A stretch of 12,429 nucleotides of DNA from Paenibacillaceae bacterium (GTDB lineage: Bacteria; Bacillota; Bacilli; Paenibacillales; NBRC-103111), in assembly GCA_020697475.1 (NCBI GenBank), contig JAJFMO010000038.1, forward strand, positions 1 to 12,429, written 5' to 3'. This document shows positions 6,717 through 12,429 of the stretch, in pieces; the stretch's first letter is position 1, and every line of letters starts with the position of its first letter. The notes beneath the pieces are model-generated. The model was not told the DNA's origin. It saw only the letters and a list, made by a program, of their open reading frames with translations, and made no database searches. A program made the translations under genes and the position numbers.

Positions 6717-8432
6717 TTACTCCTCTAGTGCCTTACCCGATGCTCTGCCTGTTGCTCTGCCTGTTGCTCTGCCTGACGCACTGTCAAAAGCCTTGTCCGA
6801 CGCCCCGCCGGACGGCTTGCCGAACAGATGCGGTACCGGATCAAAATCGCCGCCGAACCGCTCCCATTCCTTCACAAACTTGCGGATATAGGCGGAATCG
6901 TTGAATACTTCCGTCAGTTTCTTGCCATGATTGCCTTCCGCCGAGATCGCATACTCGCACTCGGCGACAAACCTTTCCGCCCGTTCGCGAGGCCCACGCT
7001 CGTCCATCAAATGAAACTGCGTATTGCCATGCATCGCCGGAGATCTCCGCCCGCCTTCCAACACAGCGAACCGGCCGTCCCGCACGAGCCCTTCCGGCCC
7101 CCACTGGCTCTCAGAGGCAAGCGCCCTCGTTTTCAAATCGTCGTACACATCGCGAGGCAGCCGATCCGTCCCGATCAAATTGACCAGCTCTTGCGGATCG
7201 TTCGCCATATCGTAAAATTCCTCGACGCCGCCATTGTAATAGTACACATACTTATACTCATGATTCCGGCACATAATATAGCGGCTCGTGCCCATCCCCG
7301 TACTGTTGATCTGGTAATCGCGGCTGCGGCGAGGCTGTCCGGCCAACACCGAATCGCCTGCGAGCTCATACTTCGTTCCCTTATATTGAAGACCGCACAC
7401 ATCCAAACACGTCGGCAAAATATCCATCAAATCGACGAACGCCTCCGATTTCACGCCCTTCTCCACTCTGTCCGGATAGCGCACGATGAACGGAACCCGC
7501 GACGCCCCGTCGTAAGGCAGCGATTTCTGATGCATCCCTCGGTCGTACAGCATTTCTCCATGGTCGGAGGTAAAAATAATGAGTGTATCATCCAGCTTGC
7601 CGGATTCCTGCAAGTAATCGAGAATGCGTCCCAGATGGTGATCGACATGGGTCACACAGCTGTAATAAGCTTCGCGGGCGCTGCGAATCTCTTCGGGTGT
7701 ATCATCGTCGCCATGCGCCTCGCTTATCGGCTCAACGAACGGAAACTTGCGCGTAATCGGCGCAGGCGTCGGGATGTCACGATCTTTATACAGCCCCTGG
7801 AACTCGACCGGCGTCGCCCACGGCGGGTGAGGGTGAATCCACGAGGAGAACAGGAAGAACGGCTCGTCCCTATTGTGCTCAAGCCATGCGATCGACCGGT
7901 CGGCCACCCACTTGTTCGGATGATGCTCCTCGTCCATCTGAGACGTTTGCGGAGTATGGTACAGGTTGGCGCGTACTCCGTGAATATTTTGAATATCCTC
8001 CAAGCCCTCTTCTTTCAAAAAGGTCGCATACTGATCGTCCTGCCGCCGCCGCGGAATTTCTTCCATCTGAATCAGTTCGCTGTACCCGTGATGCATGCGG
8101 GGCGGTTGAAAATGCATCTTGCCGACCGCCGCCGTACGGTATCCGTTCTCGCTGAAGATGCGAGCGATCGTCGGCAAGCTGTAATCTTTGATCGGCTGGT
8201 CGCGATGGTTGGAGAAATAACCGTGCGCCCGCCCTGGCAACCCGGTTAATAAATCGTGGCGGGCCGCCATGCATACCGGGTTAGATGTATAAGCGTGCGT
8301 GAACAAGCATCCTTCGGCAGCGAGCCGATCGAGATTCGGCGTGATCATGTGCGGATTACCTGCGGCTTGAATTGTGTCGTAACGCTGTTGGTCGGTAAAC
8401 AAAATGAGTACATTCGGTCGTTTGGTAGGCAT
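6717..8432 (-). CDS. Sulfatase-family hydrolase, cytoplasmic, C-M-A-A-R active site
   Basis: A 571-residue alkaline-phosphatase-superfamily sulfatase. The N-terminus R-P-N-V-L-I-L-F-T-D-Q-Q-R provides metal ligand D14. The maturation site is P-V-C54-M-A-A-R58-x-x-L-L-T-G, where C54 would become formylglycine. The second metal site is T-S-D290-H291-G-E, followed by a P-Y-D-G-A-S-R-V-P-F-I-V segment. No signal peptide is present, so it should act in the cytoplasm on an imported ester. The C-terminal 35 residues are a low-complexity tail of four-residue units (T-G-R-A type). I chose ATG 8432, with AAGGAG 13 bases upstream and M-P-T-K-R-P-N as the natural beginning. An in-frame ATG at 8471 falls at the predicted transcription start and has no ribosome binding site. 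The stop overlaps the nagA Shine-Dalgarno, so the two are coupled. Sulfate, phosphate-diester or phosphonate-ester substrates are possible in this superfamily. Confidence 0.92.
   Translation of the reverse strand: MPTKRPNVLILFTDQQRYDTIQAAGNPHMITPNLDRLAAEGCLFTHAYTSNPVCMAARHDLLTGLPGRAHGYFSNHRDQPIKDYSLPTIARIFSENGYRTAAVGKMHFQPPRMHHGYSELIQMEEIPRRRQDDQYATFLKEEGLEDIQNIHGVRANLYHTPQTSQMDEEHHPNKWVADRSIAWLEHNRDEPFFLFSSWIHPHPPWATPVEFQGLYKDRDIPTPAPITRKFPFVEPISEAHGDDDTPEEIRSAREAYYSCVTHVDHHLGRILDYLQESGKLDDTLIIFTSDHGEMLYDRGMHQKSLPYDGASRVPFIVRYPDRVEKGVKSEAFVDLMDILPTCLDVCGLQYKGTKYELAGDSVLAGQPRRSRDYQINSTGMGTSRYIMCRNHEYKYVYYYNGGVEEFYDMANDPQELVNLIGTDRLPRDVYDDLKTRALASESQWGPEGLVRDGRFAVLEGGRRSPAMHGNTQFHLMDERGPRERAERFVAECEYAISAEGNHGKKLTEVFNDSAYIRKFVKEWERFGGDFDPVPHLFGKPSGGASDKAFDSASGRATGRATGRASGKALEE
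6741..6776. repeat. 12-bp tandem repeat in the sulfatase 3' end
   Basis: TGCTCTGCCTGT occurs at 6741-6752 and 6753-6764, and once more with one change (TGCTCTGCCTGA) at 6765-6776. On the coding strand it encodes repeated R-A-T/S-G units. Degenerate copies extend it towards about 6800 (S-G-R-A, F-D-S-A, S-D-K-A). Confidence 0.9.
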
Positions 8433-8476
8433 GAAATTTCCCCATCTCCTTCTCCGGTCTGATGTTCCCATTTTCC

Positions 8477-8485
8477 ATTATAGCA
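8477..8485 (-). promoter_or_regulatory. Extended -10 promoter of the sulfatase-nagA unit
   Basis: On the minus strand this reads TGCTATAAT, identical to the leuCD element; the shared block is 13 bases (CGATGCTATAATG). It lies in the 99-base gap between the propeller lipoprotein stop (8532) and the sulfatase ATG (8432). Transcription would start near 8470, giving a leader of about 38 bases. The -35 position (GTTGTA at 8500-8505) is a poor match and is covered by a palindrome. Confidence 0.6.
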
Positions 8486-8494
8486 TCGCGAAAA

Positions 8495-8506
8495 TGTTGT
8501 ACAACA
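8495..8506. promoter_or_regulatory. 12-bp perfect palindrome over the -35 region, candidate operator
   Basis: TGTTGTACAACA is its own reverse complement and covers the whole -35 position of the sulfatase promoter. The TTGT/ACAA half-sites resemble operators of GntR-family regulators, but I cannot name the regulator and none is encoded in the window. A palindrome of this length is expected about three times by chance in 12 kb, so the position is the main evidence. Confidence 0.4.
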
Positions 8507-8531
8507 AACAAAATTCTATGTCGCTCATACT

Positions 8532-10895
8532 TTATTTGGCCGTTTGAGACCGTTGCACCTGTTGAGCCGGTTTACCCACCAGCACGCCCGGGCCTCCCAT
8601 GCCGACATAAATCACACCGTCGGGACCTACGGCGATGCAATTCGGAAACCCGCCGTTTGCCTGATAAAACGCGTCCCCGGCAGACCTCAGCCCGTCCTTG
8701 GCGGAATACACGAACAGATCAGCCGTCGGCTGCACCGAAGGGTTGCCCTTATTGGTCGCCATGCCGGCCATGTACAGTTGTCCGCCGCCGAAGGCGATCG
8801 GACCAGCCGCGGAGAATGGCGGCAATTGTATCCGTTTCGGCTCATGAAAATCGGAGCGGCTCGCTTCGCTTTGCACGAATAGCCCTTTATCGTTGGAAAT
8901 ATATAACGTATCGGTCGCCGCATCCAGCGCGATATAGCCGGTTTCGTTGCGGTTGATCTCCTTCGTTGCGGCGCGATACACTTGGGTCCACGTCTGCCCG
9001 TCGTCTCCGCTACGCCATACCCCGGTCTCTCGGTCATAGGCGTATGCGAACGGCTTATTTGAGTCGAACACAATGGGCACAGTCTTATTCTCGGCACGTG
9101 CGGCAATCGACGAGTTGACGAGCGACCATTGGCCGCCTTTCTTCAAATACATCCCTTTGCCTTCAACAGCGGCAAGCAGCAACCGATCGTTGCCTGACGT
9201 CTTCGCCGCCAGTCCAATAATCCGCTGGCCGTTAAAGCCTTTGGCCCCGTGTTCCAGGTCCAGATTCTCAGAGATCCAAGCTCCGTTCACCGGATCGGTA
9301 GTGGAGTATAATGCACCGTTTTTATTCGCATCCCGATTGCCGACGCCGAGGTAAATCGTGCTGGGGTTTTTTGCCGCATCGACGGCCATCGACAGCCCGC
9401 TGACGCTTTTCTGATCGACACCTTGCAAATTTTGCAGCACGTTGTCCAGTTTATTGTCCGAGACGAGCAGCTTCCAGTCCGTATCGACCACAAAAACGCG
9501 GTCGGTATGCGGGTCAACCTCAACGTTATGATTGATCGTCACGTTCATATGACGTACGGAAGGCTGCCAGCTCAACCCTTTGTCCGCGGATTTCCATACC
9601 CCTGCCCGACCTGCAATGTACATCGTGCGATCCGGCGTATCGGAAATTTCGATGTCTGCAGCGACGTAGGTGTTGCCGTTCATCAGCCCGCCTTTGTTAA
9701 TCGGAGTGTACCACCACGGTTCGCCCCCAACGAGCTTGTCGGGGTTCTCTTCTACAGGGTTCCATGTTGCACCGCCGTCTGTGGAACGAAGCACCGACTT
9801 GTTGCCTTCCGGATGGTCGCTCGTGCCGACGAGCACGACCAGCTTGCCGGACTCATCCATATACCCGTTCACCGATTCATAGATCGTTGTATTTGTACTC
9901 AACAGCTCCGTCCATTTCGCCCCATGTTCTTCGACGCGATACACTTTCCCGGTGCCATTGGCGTCCGAACCGACGATTATTAACTGCTGCGGAGTCAGAA
10001 ATTTCATTTCTTCCATGTGAAGCGCCTCAGAGGCGGGAGAATCCGTCATTTTGGCAAAATGTTCACCTGAACCCGACGCGACACCGGTCCCCTTGAACAC
10101 CCCGGTCTTATCACTGCTCTTCCCATTATAAGCGGCGGCGTAAAGCAGGTTGTCGTCCGTCGGATCGATTGCAAGCGAACGGATGAACAACCCTTTCATC
10201 CCGATGTTGACGCAAGGCGTTTTGCCATCCAGGCTACAGCGGAATACTCCGTCTTTGAACGTGCCCGCATACAAAGCCGTCTTGTGCGAGTCAAATGCGA
10301 GCAGGTTGCCTGTGGAGCGAGGATGCGGTGCATCAGGCAGCTCGGCATTTTTGTTATTCCCTCCGGAAAATTTTGTCAATGCCGAAAAGACGGTCCACGT
10401 CACGCCTGCGTCCGTCGATCTGTACAATCCACCGTCAAATCCGTTTTGTCCGCCGACTGCTGCGAATACCGTCTGTTTGTCCAGAAACACAAGCGCAGCA
10501 ATATGGCGGGCTCCGGCTGCTTCTAAACCTTTGTTGGACAGTTGCCATGTCGCCCCGCCGTCTTTGGACAAATGAATGCCCGCTACATCCGCTCCGGACA
10601 GCACATAATTGGGGTTGCCGGGTTGGATGGCGACGACGTTCTGAAAGCCTGCGCCGTCGAGGCCGCTCGGCATGAACGTGTATGAGAGCTTCGGCAACGA
10701 GGTGCCGGTTTGTTGGTCGGTTTGTTGGTCGGTTTGTTTGTCTGGTTGTTTTGGGTCGGATTTTCCAGTGTCACCAGATTGGCTGGATGTGTCACCGGGT
10801 GAGGCGTCCTTCGGAGTTGATGATTCGTTACAGGCGGATGTGACAACGATCAGAATAAGCAGTATTAGGAAACTTGAGGTACGAAATCGCTTCAA
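8532..10895 (-). CDS. Large lipoprotein with Asp-box (BNR-like) beta-propeller repeats
   Basis: A 787-residue surface lipoprotein. The signal peptide has K-R-F-R, a hydrophobic core of about 12 residues, and the lipobox T-S-A-C with lipidated cysteine C22. A Ser/Asp/Lys/Gln-rich linker follows to about residue 67, containing repeated T-D-Q-Q. The rest carries at least five Asp boxes (S-x-D-x-G-x-T-W): near 110-117, 160-167, 371-378, 436-443 and 629-636. That places it among WD40/YVTN/BNR-like propellers such as GH74 enzymes, sialidase-type folds and Vps10-like proteins. I see no clear catalytic signature, so it may bind or cleave surface glycans; the function is unassigned. Start: AGGTGA at 10902-10907 fits TTG 10895 with 5 bases of spacing. 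GTG 10904 in the same frame overlaps that Shine-Dalgarno, so TTG is preferred. The upstream gap has no obvious promoter or terminator. Confidence 0.9.
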   Translation of the reverse strand: MKRFRTSSFLILLILIVVTSACNESSTPKDASPGDTSSQSGDTGKSDPKQPDKQTDQQTDQQTGTSLPKLSYTFMPSGLDGAGFQNVVAIQPGNPNYVLSGADVAGIHLSKDGGATWQLSNKGLEAAGARHIAALVFLDKQTVFAAVGGQNGFDGGLYRSTDAGVTWTVFSALTKFSGGNNKNAELPDAPHPRSTGNLLAFDSHKTALYAGTFKDGVFRCSLDGKTPCVNIGMKGLFIRSLAIDPTDDNLLYAAAYNGKSSDKTGVFKGTGVASGSGEHFAKMTDSPASEALHMEEMKFLTPQQLIIVGSDANGTGKVYRVEEHGAKWTELLSTNTTIYESVNGYMDESGKLVVLVGTSDHPEGNKSVLRSTDGGATWNPVEENPDKLVGGEPWWYTPINKGGLMNGNTYVAADIEISDTPDRTMYIAGRAGVWKSADKGLSWQPSVRHMNVTINHNVEVDPHTDRVFVVDTDWKLLVSDNKLDNVLQNLQGVDQKSVSGLSMAVDAAKNPSTIYLGVGNRDANKNGALYSTTDPVNGAWISENLDLEHGAKGFNGQRIIGLAAKTSGNDRLLLAAVEGKGMYLKKGGQWSLVNSSIAARAENKTVPIVFDSNKPFAYAYDRETGVWRSGDDGQTWTQVYRAATKEINRNETGYIALDAATDTLYISNDKGLFVQSEASRSDFHEPKRIQLPPFSAAGPIAFGGGQLYMAGMATNKGNPSVQPTADLFVYSAKDGLRSAGDAFYQANGGFPNCIAVGPDGVIYVGMGGPGVLVGKPAQQVQRSQTAK
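10707..10742. repeat. 12-bp tandem repeat in the lipoprotein linker
   Basis: GGTTTGTTGGTC occurs at 10707-10718 and 10719-10730, with a one-base variant (GGTTTGTTTGTC) at 10731-10742. It encodes T-D-Q-Q/K-Q-T-D units of the spacer between the lipid anchor and the propeller, so unit number sets the linker length. Confidence 0.9.
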
Positions 10896-10901
10896 TAATA
10901 T

Positions 10902-10907
10902 CACCTG
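10902..10907 (-). promoter_or_regulatory. Ribosome binding site deciding the lipoprotein start
   Basis: On the minus strand AGGTGA is followed by five bases and then TTG at 10895. The GTG at 10904-10902 is itself inside this element and has nothing resembling a Shine-Dalgarno at a working distance upstream. Confidence 0.6.
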
Positions 10908-11037
10908 CTGTATTAGTTGGAGTTGGATCGACCACTCTCGTTCGTTAGTGGGAGGCAGAACGAAGCTGATGGAACTGAGGAACGTTATTCAGCAACATTC
11001 GTCCGAACACACTCTCCCTAGAGTTTATGATGTGCGG

Positions 11038-11538
11038 TTAATCGTCGTTCGGCTTACGGCGGCGCAAACGTTCAAATTCCTCCATCAAACGGCCAACTTC
11101 CTCTGGCGTACCCGAGTTCTCCTGTTTGAAGCGAAGCAGCCGTTCTCGAATTTGTTCAGCCATCGCGATGCTCTCCGCCTCTTCTGCTTCGCCTGCCGGA
11201 TCGAACCAGACGTAATAACCAACTGGACCGTTGCGCAGGAACGCATGCTTCCAGTTCTCTGGGTACGTGTACCCTTGTTCGCCGAACAAGATACCGAGTA
11301 CGTCGCCGCTCTCGATCGGAAGCAAGTAGTGGAACGACTCTTCCGCCGAGTCCGGTGAAGTAAAGCTGCGGTGCAAATAGGCATAGTGCAAATAATGCTC
11401 GCCGGTGACGCGATCTTTCATCACGCTGTAACTTGACAGCCGATCCTGTTGCAGTTCTTTGACGGTTTCCATCCGTTCCTGCACCGAATCGGCTTCGATT
11501 TGCTTAACGTATTTAAGAGAGTCGGGTGAGAACGCCAT
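11038..11538 (-). CDS. Conserved-looking hypothetical protein, 166 residues
   Basis: I do not recognise this family. The product is acidic to neutral and soluble-looking, with no signal peptide, membrane segment or cysteine. Helical, charged N- and C-terminal ends (about 1-35 and 118-166, rich in E/R/L/Q) flank a central part with aromatic beta-type segments (H-Y-L-H-Y-A-Y-L-H-R-S-F, G-Y-T-Y-P-E-N-W-K-H, G-P-V-G-Y-Y-V-W-F-D-P). The ATG at 11538 has AAAGGGG about 11 bases upstream, a modest ribosome binding site. It lies 66 bases after kapB and 142 bases before the propeller lipoprotein, all on the minus strand. It may be the third gene of the ABC-F/kapB unit. The even reading-frame composition and its place in the row of genes support it as real. 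Confidence 0.8.
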   Translation of the reverse strand: MAFSPDSLKYVKQIEADSVQERMETVKELQQDRLSSYSVMKDRVTGEHYLHYAYLHRSFTSPDSAEESFHYLLPIESGDVLGILFGEQGYTYPENWKHAFLRNGPVGYYVWFDPAGEAEEAESIAMAEQIRERLLRFKQENSGTPEEVGRLMEEFERLRRRKPNDD

Positions 11539-11566
11539 GATGCACGGTTCCCCTTTCCAACTGGAT

Positions 11567-11600
11567 GCGCGAGGAAAATAGCTTTAGCTATTCGTCGCGC
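11567..11600. repeat. Inverted repeat between kapB and the 166-aa gene
   Basis: GCGCGA (11567-11572) pairs with TCGCGC (11595-11600), and AATAGCT (11577-11583) with AGCTATT (11586-11592), separated by a small asymmetric internal loop. GAGGAA (11571-11576) can instead pair with TTCCTC (11601-11606). No T-run follows on either strand, so it is more likely an mRNA-processing or partial attenuation hairpin than a full terminator. Confidence 0.5.
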
Positions 11601-11604
11601 TTCC

Positions 11605-11982
11605 TCAATATTCTTGCTTCAGCTTCTCAAGCTCTTCCAGCGAACGCTGTCCCCATTGCGAGAGCTTGCGGGACATCGTCATCTCCGCCTCCAGTGCCGC
11701 CAACAACGATTCACGGTAATCCGGCACTTCACCGTTATAGGCGAACAGAGAATATTGCGGCATAAGCGCGATTTCCTGATAGCTTAACGCCTTGCGCTGC
11801 AGAAACATGACGCCGTCCACCTCGTAAGGATGGTGCAGGTCGCCTTGCGCTGGGTGCTTCAGCACGGCCAGCACTTTGACCGCCGTCTTGCTGCGCGTCA
11901 TCTCGACGATTTCGCCGATATATTCGCCTGATTTATAGGACGCCTTAACCAAATCGCCTGTCTTATAAGTATTATCAGACAT
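11605..11982 (-). CDS. kapB: KapB-family sporulation phosphorelay protein
   Basis: A 125-residue protein matching the KapB family (kinase-associated protein B), which in Bacillus subtilis supports the KinB branch of the phosphorelay that activates Spo0A. Diagnostic stretches are G-D-L-V-K-A-S-Y-K-S-G-E-Y-I-G-E-I near residues 9-25, V-L-A-V-L-K-H-P-A-Q-G-D-L-H-H-P near 37-52, and G-E-V-P-D-Y-R-E-S-L-L-A-A-L near 84-97. The N-terminal part is likely an SH3-like small beta barrel and the C-terminus a helix. Despite the family's common 'lipoprotein' label, this protein has no signal peptide and no cysteine, so it should be cytoplasmic. ATG 11982 has TAAGGAG 9 bases upstream, and that TAA is the stop of the ABC-F gene, so the two are translationally linked. 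Confidence 0.85.
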   Translation of the reverse strand: MSDNTYKTGDLVKASYKSGEYIGEIVEMTRSKTAVKVLAVLKHPAQGDLHHPYEVDGVMFLQRKALSYQEIALMPQYSLFAYNGEVPDYRESLLAALEAEMTMSRKLSQWGQRSLEELEKLKQEY

Positions 11983-11995
11983 CGCATATCACTCC

Positions 11996-12429
11996 TTAAG
12001 CATACAACGCTTCGCGCTGCCGCTGGACGTCGGGGTCAACCAAATACTCATCGTACGACATCACCTTGTCGATCAGCCCGTTCGGGGTGATCTCGATGAT
12101 CCGGTTGGCCGTCGTCTGAATGAACTGGTGGTCGTGCGAGACGAACAGTATCGTGCCGTCAAAATCGATCAGCCCGTTGTTCAGCGCCGTAATCGACTCC
12201 AGATCAAGGTGGTTCGTCGGTTCGTCAAGGATGAGCACGTTCGGTCCGCTCAGCATCATCTTCGACAGCATGCAGCGCACGCGCTCGCCCCCCGACAAGA
12301 CGGTCGCCTTCTTCAGCGCTTCGTCTCCGGAGAACAACATCCGACCGAGAAAGCCGCGGACGAAGTTTTCATCTTGATCTTTCGAGTATTGCCGCATCCA
12401 GTCGACCAAATTCAAATCCACGTTTTCAA
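11996..12429 (-). CDS. ykpA: ABC-F ATPase, YkpA/YbiT type, 5' partial (C-terminal end)
   Basis: The frame runs off the right edge; only the last about 144 residues, most of the second nucleotide-binding domain, are present. Visible elements are the ABC signature L-S-G-G-E-R (about 12281-12298), Walker B with catalytic glutamate L-I-L-D-E-P-T-N-H-L-D (about 12203-12235) and the switch histidine S-H-D (about 12131-12139). Q-x-x-x-R-I-I-E-I-T-P-N-G and the C-terminal Y-D-E-Y-L...A-L-Y-A end are typical of the YkpA/YbiT branch. The family is cytosolic, has about 540 residues with two ATPase domains and no membrane part, and acts on ribosomes; for this branch the exact role is not settled. The apparent start at 12421 is an internal GTG (valine). 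kapB follows after 13 bases. Confidence 0.93.
   Translation of the reverse strand, partial: ENVDLNLVDWMRQYSKDQDENFVRGFLGRMLFSGDEALKKATVLSGGERVRCMLSKMMLSGPNVLILDEPTNHLDLESITALNNGLIDFDGTILFVSHDHQFIQTTANRIIEITPNGLIDKVMSYDEYLVDPDVQRQREALYA

Noticed and set aside
6828..8249. 473-codon open frame on the plus strand
   Set aside because: It lies wholly antisense to the sulfatase gene, whose family motifs are intact. Its product is Arg/His/Pro-rich without recognisable motifs, as expected for the mirror frame of a GC-rich gene.
8433..8471. Alternative sulfatase start at ATG 8471
   Set aside because: The codon is only five bases past the -10 box and has no Shine-Dalgarno. The M-P-T-K-R-P-N start at 8432 has AAGGAG upstream.
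11567..11606. Terminator between kapB and the 166-aa gene
   Set aside because: A hairpin exists but no T-run follows in the direction of transcription, so I listed it only as an inverted repeat.

Overview
The window looks like a chromosomal stretch of an endospore-forming member of the Bacilli, most likely Paenibacillaceae (Paenibacillus/Cohnella type). The grounds are a KapB-type sporulation phosphorelay protein beside a YkpA-type ABC-F ATPase, strong AAGGAG/GAGGAG ribosome binding sites with some GTG/TTG starts, two lipoproteins with Gram-positive lipobox signals, and a moderately GC-rich genome with AT-rich promoters. The family-level placement is inference.

Layout. Plus strand, 1-3209: the C-terminal two thirds of a 14-TM drug-exporter-type MFS protein, then a free-standing leuC-leuD pair with an extended -10 promoter (1089-1097), closed by a 20-bp hairpin terminator (3225-3268). 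The rest is on the minus strand. Read in the direction of transcription: the end of an ABC-F ATPase gene (12429-11996), kapB (11982-11605), an unrecognised 166-aa gene (11538-11038), a large Asp-box (BNR) beta-propeller lipoprotein (10895-8532), a cytoplasmic sulfatase-family hydrolase (8432-6717), an N-acetylglucosamine-6-phosphate deacetylase (6700-5435), a rho-independent terminator (5258-5234), an orphan family-1 solute-binding lipoprotein (5096-3774), and a small coiled-coil protein (3656-3291) that converges on the leuCD terminator.

How the genes fit together. leuC and leuD encode the two subunits of isopropylmalate isomerase; the rest of the leucine/isoleucine/valine pathway is not here. 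The ABC-F and kapB genes are closely spaced and the stop codon of the first is part of the Shine-Dalgarno of the second. The sulfatase and nagA are tightly coupled in the same way and have their own promoter, with a 12-bp perfect palindrome over the -35 position. With the surface propeller lipoprotein upstream and a sugar-type binding protein downstream, the 3.8-10.9 kb part reads as a possible amino-sugar or sulfated-sugar utilisation locus. No permease, glycosidase, sulfatase-maturing enzyme or regulator is in view, so the substrate is a hypothesis.

The window holds no RNA genes, CRISPR, insertion sequences or phage genes that I can see. The more unusual items are the C-M-A-A-R sulfatase motif, the low-complexity insert in NagA, three in-frame tandem repeats in three different genes, and the dyad-covered sulfatase promoter. 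I did not find a clearly novel multi-gene system.
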